A DNA stretch of 64,000 nt from Planctomonas deserti. GTDB taxonomy: Bacteria > Actinomycetota > Actinomycetes > Actinomycetales > Microbacteriaceae. The notes under the pieces were generated by a model that saw only the letters and a program-made list of their open reading frames with translations, was not told the origin of the DNA and did no database searches. Made by a program: the position numbers and the translations under genes. Positions 47,273 to 53,977 of the stretch are shown here, piece after piece (positions within the stretch are counted from its first letter, which is position 1; each line of letters begins with the position of its first letter). The stretch is taken from the NCBI RefSeq assembly GCF_003067705.1, contig NZ_QANL01000003.1:186001-250000 (forward strand), written 5' to 3'.

Positions 47273-48142
47273 TCAGAGCACGGAGGACGCGGCGGCGAAT
47301 GCCGCGAGGCCGATGAGGCCCGCGCCCGCCACCACCTGCACTCGACGGTCCACGAGGCACATCGCGGCGAGGAAGCCGGGCATAGTGCCACCGGCTCGGG
47401 TGTGGAGGATGGCCGCGACGCTGGGCAGGCAGCGCCCCAGCGAGACGAGCGTGAAGAGCGCTGCCCCGAGCAGCGGGTTCCCGGCGAGCAGGAGACCGAG
47501 GACGAGGAGGTAGTAGGCGCTCGAGCGGATGAAGATGAGGAAGCCCGGGCCGACGATAGCTCCGAAGAGGAACGAGACCTTCCACGGTTCCTCCGTCCGT
47601 CGCAGGTGGCGGGGGAGTTGGCGGCGGCGCATGGGCGTGGGCATGCGGATGGCGCCGAGCTCGTGAAGTCCGTACAGCAGTGCCACGAGGGTCCACACCG
47701 CGACGGCCCAGCCGACCGCGATCACGGGCGCCGCCAGCATCCCGACGGCGCCGATCAGGGCGCCGGTGGGCGCGCCCGTCAGGAAGGAGCCGAGAGCGTG
47801 CCACCCGAGCCGGCGTACCGGCGTCGACGAGCCCCTGCGCTCGGGCTGCTTGGGGGCCGCGACCACTCCCGCCACGGACATGCCGCAGGTGGACCAGTTG
47901 GCGGCGATTGCGGTGAGAAGCCCCGCCCCCACCACGGCGGTCGTGAGCGCGGCTGCACCGGCCGGTGCGGCGACGGCTGCCGCCGCGACTCCCACCGCGG
48001 CGGCGACGAGCGGCAGGGCAATGCGCGTGCGACGCGGAACCGCTTCCCGGACCGTCGGACGCAGGTGCGCGGCGTCCCCACCGGGCAACGGTTGCGCGAG
48101 CGGGTGAGGGGCCGGCGCTCCAAGCGTTCTCATGGTCGTCAT
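47273..48142 (-). CDS. MauF/CcdA-like membrane protein of the amine dehydrogenase operon
   Basis: A 289-residue integral membrane protein with about six helices and last in the operon. After a hydrophilic head, a helix pair contains ANWSTCGMSVAG (Cys86); near the end a helix contains SLGRCLPSV (Cys238). Two cysteines in separate membrane segments resemble the thiol-relay layout of CcdA/DsbD-type proteins, to which MauF of methylamine utilisation belongs. The position argues for that role; sequence similarity alone is weak. The ATG overlaps the amicyanin stop by one base (TGATG), so it is translationally coupled. Confidence 0.55.
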   Translation of the reverse strand: MTTMRTLGAPAPHPLAQPLPGGDAAHLRPTVREAVPRRTRIALPLVAAAVGVAAAAVAAPAGAAALTTAVVGAGLLTAIAANWSTCGMSVAGVVAAPKQPERRGSSTPVRRLGWHALGSFLTGAPTGALIGAVGMLAAPVIAVGWAVAVWTLVALLYGLHELGAIRMPTPMRRRQLPRHLRRTEEPWKVSFLFGAIVGPGFLIFIRSSAYYLLVLGLLLAGNPLLGAALFTLVSLGRCLPSVAAILHTRAGGTMPGFLAAMCLVDRRVQVVAGAGLIGLAAFAAASSVL

Positions 48143-48516
48143 CACCCTTCGACGATCACGGTGCCGACCATCCACGGGTGCGGGGTGCAGTGATACGTGT
48201 AGGTCCCCGGCTCCTCGAAGGTGTAGCTGAACGTGTCCTCGGTGAGGAGCGGGCTCTGCAGCTCACCCTCCAGCTCCCCTTCACCCGCAACGTCGTGGGG
48301 CATGTTCCCGTCGTCGAACACCCACTCGACGGTCTCGCCCGCCTGGATCGTGACCTCGGTCTGCTGATAGTCCATGTCGGTGACGATGACGGTCGCGGCG
48401 GGTTCGGCCGACGTGGTGGAGGCGTTGCCGGCGCCGGTGCTGCATCCGGCGAGCGCGAGCGAGCCGACCACCGCGAGGACGGCCGCTGACCGCTGAACGA
48501 GCGCTGTGTGCTTCAT
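48142..48516 (-). CDS. mauC: Amicyanin-type blue copper lipoprotein
   Basis: A 124-residue cupredoxin and probable electron acceptor of the amine dehydrogenase. The type 1 copper ligands are all visible: His74 in MPHDVAG, then Cys110, His113 and Met116 in YHCTPHPWM. This C-T-P-H-P-x-M loop is the hallmark of amicyanin. Unlike the soluble periplasmic proteobacterial protein, it has a lipobox ALAGC with Cys25, so it should be anchored to the outer face of the single membrane through a Thr/Ser/Ala linker. AAAGGAAG serves as ribosome site. Confidence 0.9.
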   Translation of the reverse strand: MKHTALVQRSAAVLAVVGSLALAGCSTGAGNASTTSAEPAATVIVTDMDYQQTEVTIQAGETVEWVFDDGNMPHDVAGEGELEGELQSPLLTEDTFSYTFEEPGTYTYHCTPHPWMVGTVIVEG

Positions 48517-48610
48517 GAGGTGCTTCCTTTCACGGGATGCGCTGGAAGGAGCGCGATCGTTTCTGGTGCCCGGTGGCGGGCGTTGTGGCGGGGAGTGCAG
48601 CGGGACGGCG

Positions 48611-49912
48611 TCATTCGATCACCTGAGGGGTGAGGATGCGCTCGGCGTCGCCGACGAAGTCCGGCACGGTGACCCGGGAGGTCTGCGCGCCGGTGGCGGC
48701 ATCGAAGCCGATGAGCGTGACCTCCTCGTCCTCGTCGTCGGCCGTCCCCTGCACGTAGAGCGTGGAACCGTCGACGGAGTAGCCGAAGCCGTCGAACGAG
48801 AAGAGTCCGTTCGACTCCGCCGAGAGGGTCTCGATGGTCGTAAAGGAGGACGGGTCGTAGAGGGTGATCGTCATGATGTCACCGGCGTCCTCGGAGTCGG
48901 GATGCACGGGGGAGTCCGTGTAGCTCACCGCCATGCTCGTGCCCGGGTTGTTGATGACGGCCTCATCGAAGCGGCCGCTGTCCTGACCGGCGTTGCCGAT
49001 CGGGCGCACCTCGTCCGTCAGCTTCCCCCCGGAGAAGTCGAACACGTACGCGTCCCCGTTCCCGCCGACCAGTAGGGCCGTGTCCGCTCCGCGACCGAAG
49101 CTCCCCTCGCGGCTGCTCACGAAGTCCTCCGGCAGCACCGCCGCGCGCTCGACCTCCTCGATCGACCCGTCGGCCTGGATGGCGAGGTGGAGCAGTTCGC
49201 GGGAGTTCTCGCAGACCGAGAAGATGTTCCGGCCGACCGGCCAGGTGAACGGGCCGCAGCCGGGAAGCGCCAGCTCCCCGGTGGCCTCCCCGGCCTCGAG
49301 ATCGAACACCCGAACCCCGTATAGTCCGTCGTCCCACGCCACGAAGTAGGCGCCGTCGTCGGTCACCGCACTGGATCCGGGGCTGGAGTGCAGGCGCGTG
49401 TTCTCGGCCAGAGCCAATTCCCGCGGCTCGAGCAGCGTGCCCGAATAGGTCGAGATCGTGAACTCCGCGGCTCCCCGCGAGCCTCGCGGCCGCCACACCT
49501 CGGCGGCGAGCACGGCCGGGTCGTCCGAACTCTCGCCGACGAAGGGGTGGATCACGGGACCGTCGATGCCGGGGCCCGTCACGATCTTCGTCTTGGCCGC
49601 GCCGGTGGCCGGGTCGACGACCTGCAGCGAGTACTCCAGGTCGCCGTCGTCGACGAGGACGATGTCCGTCGCGGTGATCGGCTCGATCTGCGCCTGGTGC
49701 AACTCCTGCGGTATCCCGTCGGCGGAGGGGACCTCCTCGTCGGGGTCATCGACCGCCAGGTTCCCGTCCGGATTCACGGGCACGTCGTCCGGGGCGCTGG
49801 TGGGAGTCGGGTCGTCCGGGTCCGCCGTCGCCGTGCAGCCCGCCAGGAGGGCCGTGGACGCGAGGACGAGAGCCACCACCGCGGTCCGGCGCTCCATCCG
49901 GGGCCTGCTCAT
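48611..49912 (-). CDS. mauB: Amine dehydrogenase heavy chain-like lipoprotein (beta-propeller)
   Basis: A 433-residue protein with a signal peptide and lipobox LLAGC (Cys about 25). An Asp/Pro-rich linker is followed by repeated beta-propeller-like blades, for example TGPGIDGPVIHPF, DDGAYFVAWDDGLYGVRVFD and GFGYSVDGSTLYVQG. Its place directly after the light-chain gene (ATGA overlap) and its propeller character identify it as the large subunit of a TTQ amine dehydrogenase. Membrane anchoring is unusual; the known enzymes are soluble periplasmic tetramers. Sequence similarity to classical MauB cannot be judged by eye. Confidence 0.75.
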   Translation of the reverse strand: MSRPRMERRTAVVALVLASTALLAGCTATADPDDPTPTSAPDDVPVNPDGNLAVDDPDEEVPSADGIPQELHQAQIEPITATDIVLVDDGDLEYSLQVVDPATGAAKTKIVTGPGIDGPVIHPFVGESSDDPAVLAAEVWRPRGSRGAAEFTISTYSGTLLEPRELALAENTRLHSSPGSSAVTDDGAYFVAWDDGLYGVRVFDLEAGEATGELALPGCGPFTWPVGRNIFSVCENSRELLHLAIQADGSIEEVERAAVLPEDFVSSREGSFGRGADTALLVGGNGDAYVFDFSGGKLTDEVRPIGNAGQDSGRFDEAVINNPGTSMAVSYTDSPVHPDSEDAGDIMTITLYDPSSFTTIETLSAESNGLFSFDGFGYSVDGSTLYVQGTADDEDEEVTLIGFDAATGAQTSRVTVPDFVGDAERILTPQVIE

Positions 49913-50571
49913 GAGGCTCCCGCCCCGGCCTTCGGCCGGGCGGCCGGAGTGACCTGGCAGTCGGTGCCGATGATGGGCGCCATCGTGCAGGTGTAGGTCT
50001 GCGACTCGTCGGAGACGCACCAGACGATGTCCGGATCGTAGGACCCGTTGATCGGGTTGTACATCACCGCCTGGCTGTCCGGCTGGCCGCAGAAGGTGTT
50101 CGAGCAGCCGGGAGCACCGCAGCAGTCGTAGTACCCGATGAGGTAGGTCTTCCCGTCGTCGACGTTGGTGCAGCAGCCGACCCAGAATTCCGCGCCCGGT
50201 CTGGCCCCTGGCGGGCAGGTGGTCACGCCGCCTCCGGCGCAGGACGTGCACGGGGTGCCGTCCATGTTGCACCAGCGCCAGTACTCGCACGATGACGAGT
50301 CGTCCGTCTCGTCGAACGGGGGGAAGAGCTCGTCGCCGGCGTCCGGGGTCTCGGAGGCCAGGGCCGCTCTCGTCACCGGGAGGCTGCCGATGATCGCCAC
50401 GCCGGCGGCGCCGATGCTCCAGCGGCCGATGCGGCCGAGGAGCGAGCGACGGGACATCCTCTCGGACAGGAGGCGGCCGAGCCGGCTGACGGGAGTGCCG
50501 CCGCGTCCCGCCAGCCAATCGGCCTGGTCCCGACTGGCCGACTCGTCGATCGGGTACTGGTTCTCGGGCAT
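49909..50571 (-). CDS. mauA: Methylamine/aralkylamine dehydrogenase light chain (TTQ subunit)
   Basis: The catalytic subunit carrying tryptophan tryptophylquinone. The 220-residue precursor has a twin-arginine signal (SRRSLLG at 40-46, then a hydrophobic stretch to about 72). The mature part aligns with Paracoccus MauA at every key site: Asp104 (D32), Trp130 (W57, the quinone Trp), Asp149 (D76), Trp184 (W108, the cross-linked Trp) and Thr196 (T122). The framework CEYWRWCNMDG, then YLIGYYDCCG, then DIVWC is unmistakable. All twelve family cysteines have counterparts, plus two extra (Cys134, Cys205). It lies 21 nt after MauD and overlaps the heavy chain gene. Confidence 0.93.
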   Translation of the reverse strand: MPENQYPIDESASRDQADWLAGRGGTPVSRLGRLLSERMSRRSLLGRIGRWSIGAAGVAIIGSLPVTRAALASETPDAGDELFPPFDETDDSSSCEYWRWCNMDGTPCTSCAGGGVTTCPPGARPGAEFWVGCCTNVDDGKTYLIGYYDCCGAPGCSNTFCGQPDSQAVMYNPINGSYDPDIVWCVSDESQTYTCTMAPIIGTDCQVTPAARPKAGAGAS

Positions 50572-50592
50572 CAGCGGTTCCCCCCTCCGACC

Positions 50593-51207
50593 TCAGCGGC
50601 TTGCGATCTGTGTGCTGGCCTGCTCGTGCAGGTGCTGCAGGGACGGCGTTCCGGTTTCGAGGGCGTTGAGAAGGCTCTCGACGTGGGCCATGTGATTGCA
50701 GAGACCCTTCGCGCGAATCCTTCCGTGTTCGTCGAGGATCACGCCGTACGGGGTGGTGCCCACCTGGTAGGCGATACCCACGTCACGGGCGTCGACGTAG
50801 GGGAACTCGTCGCGGATGTTCGCACCGGCGAGGAACTCGGCGTGCTCCTCGGGGGTGCCGTCGGAGATCATCACCACGTCGAGATTCCTGCGCTCGGCCT
50901 TGGCCAGGGCTCGGATGCCGGGCAGAAGGCTCTTGCAGGTGGAGCAGTTCGGCCCGGTGAAGAGAAGCAACTGTGGCTTCTCCCGGTGTCCGCCGACGCT
51001 TGTGCTGCGACCGAGATGGTCCGTGAGCCCCTGGAACGCCGGGCCGACCTCGTCGATCCTCGGACCGCCGTCCATCATCCGGGCGCCGAGGGGACCGAGG
51101 CGCACCTGCACCCGCCCGAGCTCGCGAGCCAGGGCGAGGTTCATCAGGAAGAGAAAAGCAACGGCGAGGGCGAGGAGGATCACGGCGACGAGAAGGAAGG
51201 TCGACAT
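50593..51207 (-). CDS. mauD: MauD-like membrane-anchored thioredoxin-fold protein
   Basis: A 204-residue protein with an N-terminal membrane helix (about 4-25) and an external thioredoxin-like domain with GPNCSTC (Cys88-Cys91). The cis-Pro region is VGTTPYGVIL. In Paracoccus, MauD is needed for stable light chain with its six disulfides. ATG 51207 follows GAGGA at 7 nt; a longer frame overlapping MauE is rejected. It sits between mauE and mauA as in classical mau clusters. Confidence 0.88.
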   Translation of the reverse strand: MSTFLLVAVILLALAVAFLFLMNLALARELGRVQVRLGPLGARMMDGGPRIDEVGPAFQGLTDHLGRSTSVGGHREKPQLLLFTGPNCSTCKSLLPGIRALAKAERRNLDVVMISDGTPEEHAEFLAGANIRDEFPYVDARDVGIAYQVGTTPYGVILDEHGRIRAKGLCNHMAHVESLLNALETGTPSLQHLHEQASTQIASR

Positions 51208-51259
51208 CAGGGATTCCTCGATTCGTTGGCGGAAGGACTGGGGTCCGGGGCGCTGGCGC

Positions 51260-51856
51260 TCACGGTCGGAGGGACGACCCGGCATGAAGGTGTGCCCGAG
51301 CCCGGGACAGGTGGACGTCGACGCGGTGGCGACGCGGGTGGACCACCGCTCGCACCGCGAATGTCGCCAGCCCGATACTGACGATCAGGAGGGCAAGCGC
51401 GACACCCAGGAGGTGTTCGACGAGGGGCGTGGCACCGATGCCGTACCCGCCCGGAATCAGGAGGAGTGCCGCGGCGAGCACCGCGAGCGCGAGGGCGCGC
51501 CCGGCGTGGAACCAGGTGATACGGGGCGCGGACTCCGTCGCCCCCGCGAAGCCGAAGCAGCCGCAGTCGAGCTCGCGGCGACCGCGCAGCAGATTGATCG
51601 AGAGAGCCGCGAAGAAGACGAGGAACAGGACGGCCGCAGCCGCGGGCACGACCGGTGCTCCGAGACCCAGGAGGAGCGGGACGCCGATCAGGATCTCCAC
51701 GTACGGGAGGGTGATCGCGACGATCCGCTCCGCCACCCTCGGGAGCAGCCGATACCCCTGTACCGCCGCCAACCCGCCTTCCCGATCGTGCAGCTTGGAA
51801 ACGCCGGCGAGCAGCAGCAGCCCGCCCAACGTTGCCGCGATCACAATGGCGAACAT
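51260..51856 (-). CDS. mauE: MauE-family membrane protein
   Basis: A 198-residue DoxX/MauE-type protein with four membrane helices. The motif LDCGCFG (Cys98, Cys100) after the third helix is characteristic of MauE proteins and probably exchanges disulfides with MauD. It is first in the operon; ATG 51856 is preceded by GAGGGAG and by a good promoter. The C-terminal 35 residues are basic and His-rich. Required together with MauD for light-chain assembly in known systems. Confidence 0.85.
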   Translation of the reverse strand: MFAIVIAATLGGLLLLAGVSKLHDREGGLAAVQGYRLLPRVAERIVAITLPYVEILIGVPLLLGLGAPVVPAAAAVLFLVFFAALSINLLRGRRELDCGCFGFAGATESAPRITWFHAGRALALAVLAAALLLIPGGYGIGATPLVEHLLGVALALLIVSIGLATFAVRAVVHPRRHRVDVHLSRARAHLHAGSSLRP

Positions 51857-51883
51857 TCCTCAACTCCCTCGTCAAGAATGCCG

Positions 51884-51912
51884 ATTAGATCATGGGTTCG
51901 AGAGGAGGACAA
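51884..51912 (-). promoter_or_regulatory. Promoter of the mau-like operon
   Basis: On the minus strand the -35 TTGTCC (51907-51912) and -10 TCTAAT (51884-51889) have a 17-nt spacer, giving a start about 20 nt before mauE. No inducer-binding palindrome was recognised nearby. Confidence 0.6.
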
Positions 51913-52122
51913 GGAATCTCAGTGATCCCAGCAGTCGCTGCCTGGCGACCGGTTGCTGATCGACCGGGGGGCGCTGCTGGGGGCGGCGGCGGGTGACCGC
52001 ACCGGCTCGGCGACGATGGGATAACCGGCGGGTCCCCACGCTCCGAGCAGCGGAGCTTCCGGTGACCCGGTGCGCGGCCGGTCGTTCTCCGGCCCCGGTC
52101 TGCTGGGTGATAGACAGGAGCG

Positions 52123-52452
52123 ATGCAGAAGCTCTACTACGCCAGTGGATTCGTGATCATCGATGACACCGTCTGCGACGCGGTGCTCGACTACGCTCAC
52201 CAGCTCGCGCAGGTGCAGCGGTCCGATCTCGTGACCATTCCCGCCCTGTCCGACGAGGGGGCGAGGGGGATGACCACCCTCCTTCTTGGACCAGCGAGCG
52301 CGCTGTTCGCCGCTCCCGCGCTGGATCGCGGGGTGAACCTCGAGGACGAGAAGGCCGTCGCTTCCATGCGGCAGAAGATCGCCAGTCTCGAACCGCCGAG
52401 CCCGGTATCCGAGAGGGCGCACGAGGGCGGGGATCGGTCGTTCGACTTCTGA
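52123..52452 (+). CDS. Small Microbacteriaceae-type hypothetical protein, paralogue 1
   Basis: A 109-residue soluble protein of unknown function. Its first 90 residues align without gaps to the product of the next gene: the shared frame is M-(Q/K)-x-L-x-Y-A at the start, a D-x-V-x-D-x-x-L-x-Y-A helix, a D-x-V strand and T-x-L-L-G in the middle. The C-terminus is acidic and His-containing. The start ATG 52123 has no normal ribosome site (AGGAG is only two bases away); TAGACA at 52111-52116 may be a -10. It is divergent from the mau-like operon. Confidence 0.6.
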   Translation: MQKLYYASGFVIIDDTVCDAVLDYAHQLAQVQRSDLVTIPALSDEGARGMTTLLLGPASALFAAPALDRGVNLEDEKAVASMRQKIASLEPPSPVSERAHEGGDRSFDF

Positions 52453-52508
52453 CGCGGAATGGCGGGTCAGGGGCCCCGTGCTCTCCGCGTCCTCGCGGCT
52501 TGTCGGCG

Positions 52509-52514
52509 TAGGTT
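52509..52514 (+). promoter_or_regulatory. -10 element of leaderless paralogue 2 gene
   Basis: TAGGTT is followed by 6 nt and ATG 52521. Confidence 0.55.
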
Positions 52515-52520
52515 TGCGGC

Positions 52521-52859
52521 ATGAAGCACCTGACCTACGCGGACAAGAACCTGCTGGTCGGCGACGAGGTGGCGGACCTGCTACTGCAGTATGCCGCTCG
52601 GCTCGCCAGCTCCGGCGTCGCGGACACCGTCGACGTCCATGCCATCAGCTCGGACGGGGACGAGGTCACCGCCACGTTCCTCCTCGGCGAAGGTGCGCCG
52701 CTGATGACCGAGACCACCCACTCGACCGTGCCCGAGCCGGACAACACCGGAGCGGTGCAGCAGATCACGGAGCGCATGGGTCGCCTCGTGCCCACCGCCG
52801 TCGAGACCGAGCTCGACCCGGAGACCGCCGCCCTCAACGATCTCTACAACGAGGCCTAG
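52521..52859 (+). CDS. Small Microbacteriaceae-type hypothetical protein, paralogue 2
   Basis: A 112-residue acidic soluble protein related to the preceding gene product, for example YADKNLLVGDEVADLLLQYA against YASGFVIIDDTVCDAVLDYA. This points to a tandem gene duplication with later divergence. It has its own leaderless promoter. No domain name or function is known to me; the pair is not obviously part of the amine dehydrogenase system. Confidence 0.65.
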   Translation: MKHLTYADKNLLVGDEVADLLLQYAARLASSGVADTVDVHAISSDGDEVTATFLLGEGAPLMTETTHSTVPEPDNTGAVQQITERMGRLVPTAVETELDPETAALNDLYNEA

Positions 52860-52899
52860 AAGCGCGTAAGGTCAGCTCAATACGGCAGGAGGCCCTTCC

Positions 52900-53262
52900 A
52901 TGGGCAGGCTCACGTACGACTCGACGAACATCGTCGACTTCGAGGACCGCCTTCTGGCGCACCTTCAGATCGTCATCGGGCGGAAGATCCGCTTCGGGCA
53001 GTCGTTCTACTTCTCGTGAAAGAACGACCCGAAGGCCGGGGACGGCAGATGCACCGTTTGGATCAGCCCCCGTATGCCCCTGCACTTCACGTACACGGCC
53101 GGGAAAGTGCCGCCCATCAATCCGGACTGGTTACGCATCCTGTCTGACTCGGCGGATTCCCCTGTCGGCTTGGTCGTTCTCCCGGAGCCTCGTACCGACG
53201 GCGGACCGGCCGGGCCCGCCCTCATCGGTCGCGCGTCGTCCAGTCTCGGCTCGTCGCTCTAG
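52900..53262 (+). pseudogene. DUF7882-type gene interrupted by an in-frame TGA
   Basis: From ATG 52900 (AGGAGG seven bases upstream) the frame reads MGRLTYDSTNIVDFEDRLLA and on to SFYFS, then TGA at 53017-53019. It continues in the same frame with KNDPKAGDGRCTVWISP to TAG at 53260. Family members of this Microbacteriaceae protein have Trp at the stop position (FSW then charged residues), so a TGG-to-TGA change inactivated it. The second half is otherwise intact, so the lesion looks recent. A -10 candidate TAAGGT lies at 52867-52872. Confidence 0.75.
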
Positions 53263-53319
53263 GCCCTCCCTCATCACCAGGTGAAGGGGCGTAGCGTGTG
53301 CCTCTACGGCAGGAGACAC

Positions 53320-53403
53320 ATGGGCAGGCATACGGACGACCCGATTCTCACGCAGCCGATCCGTTCCGCGGGTGAGGAACGACGCGGGGGTGCCGTCAGT
53401 TGA
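53320..53403 (+). CDS. 27-codon reading frame, possible leader peptide or gene remnant
   Basis: ATG 53320 sits in a start region copied from the DUF7882 pseudogene: both read TACGGCAGGAG, then a few bases, then ATGGGCAGG. After the first three residues (MGR) the sequence is unrelated. The stop TGA overlaps a TTG at 53400 that begins the next frame. It may be the debris of a second DUF7882 copy, or a short translated leader that couples to the following gene. TAGCGT at 53292-53297 may be its -10. Confidence 0.4.
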   Translation: MGRHTDDPILTQPIRSAGEERRGGAVS

Positions 53404-53678
53404 GCGACATGCAGACGATGGTGCGAACCGAGGTCGCGATCGACGGCAGGAGCTCGTTCCTCGCCCAGGGCCAGGACCTCGACGACTTGAAGCGACGCAT
53501 AGAGGCGGCCATGAGCACGCCTGGGCGGTTCGTGGACTTCGTGATCGTCGGCAATCGATCCGTGAGCGTGCTCATCTCTCCTCGAAGCCAGGTCGTGTTC
53601 TCCATTGAGACGGTGCAGTTCGACCCCCGCGACACCGGGAATGATCAGCAACCATTCGGCGGCCTGTACGACTACTGA
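53400..53678 (+). CDS. Small conserved hypothetical protein
   Basis: A 92-residue protein with a compact alpha/beta pattern: TEVAIDGRSSFLAQGQDLDDLKR, an amphipathic helix, then FVDFVIVGNRSVSVLI and a terminal strand. The central GNRxVSVLI-type strand recalls small uncharacterised actinobacterial proteins. The start could be TTG 53400 (overlapping the preceding stop) or ATG 53409. No membrane or signal segment is present; function unknown. Confidence 0.55.
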   Translation: MSDMQTMVRTEVAIDGRSSFLAQGQDLDDLKRRIEAAMSTPGRFVDFVIVGNRSVSVLISPRSQVVFSIETVQFDPRDTGNDQQPFGGLYDY

Positions 53679-53827
53679 ACGCGCCCGTCCTGGCACGGCA
53701 GCCCGGGGGCCGGCGGTCCGCCGACGGCCCGGTCAGGTGCCGGGCACGGCTCGGATAGACTGACTGCACCACCCGGGACCGAGGCTCGAGCCCAGATTCC
53801 GGGACTGTGGTGTTAGGGCATCCGTCC

Positions 53828-53900
53828 GGGTCTGTGGCGCAGCTGGTAGCGCACCTGCATGGCATGCAGGGGGTCAGGGGTTCGAGTCCCCTCAGATCCA
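53828..53900 (+). tRNA. tRNA-Ala (anticodon GGC), copy 2
   Basis: Identical over 73 nt, and over the following CCCA, to the tRNA at 41611; flanking sequences differ. A strong terminator follows, which copy 1 lacks. The two copies are direct repeats bounding a 12.1-kb segment. Confidence 0.95.
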
Positions 53901-53905
53901 CCCAC

Positions 53906-53945
53906 ACCCCCGGTATGTCGCACTTCGGTGCGGGATACCGGGGGT
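53906..53945 (+). terminator. Terminator of tRNA-Ala copy 2
   Basis: An 11-bp stem (53906-53916 with 53935-53945) has an inner CGCAC-TTCG-GTGCG hairpin, followed by TCTCG. Confidence 0.8.
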
Positions 53946-53977
53946 TCTCGCATTTCCAGGGCGTCGCGCTCGTTCCG

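Noticed and set aside
48611-50518. A 635-codon frame joining the heavy chain to upstream sequence
   Set aside because: The upstream part is a shadow of the light-chain gene; the lipoprotein signal and the ATGA overlap fix the start at 49912.
53017-53019. Selenocysteine or programmed readthrough at the TGA
   Set aside because: The family residue at this position is Trp, not Cys, and I see no obvious stem-loop after the TGA, so a nonsense mutation is the simpler reading.
41684-53827. Integrated prophage or conjugative element
   Set aside because: No integrase, phage structural gene, relaxase or type IV secretion gene is present; only the duplicated tRNA argues for mobility.
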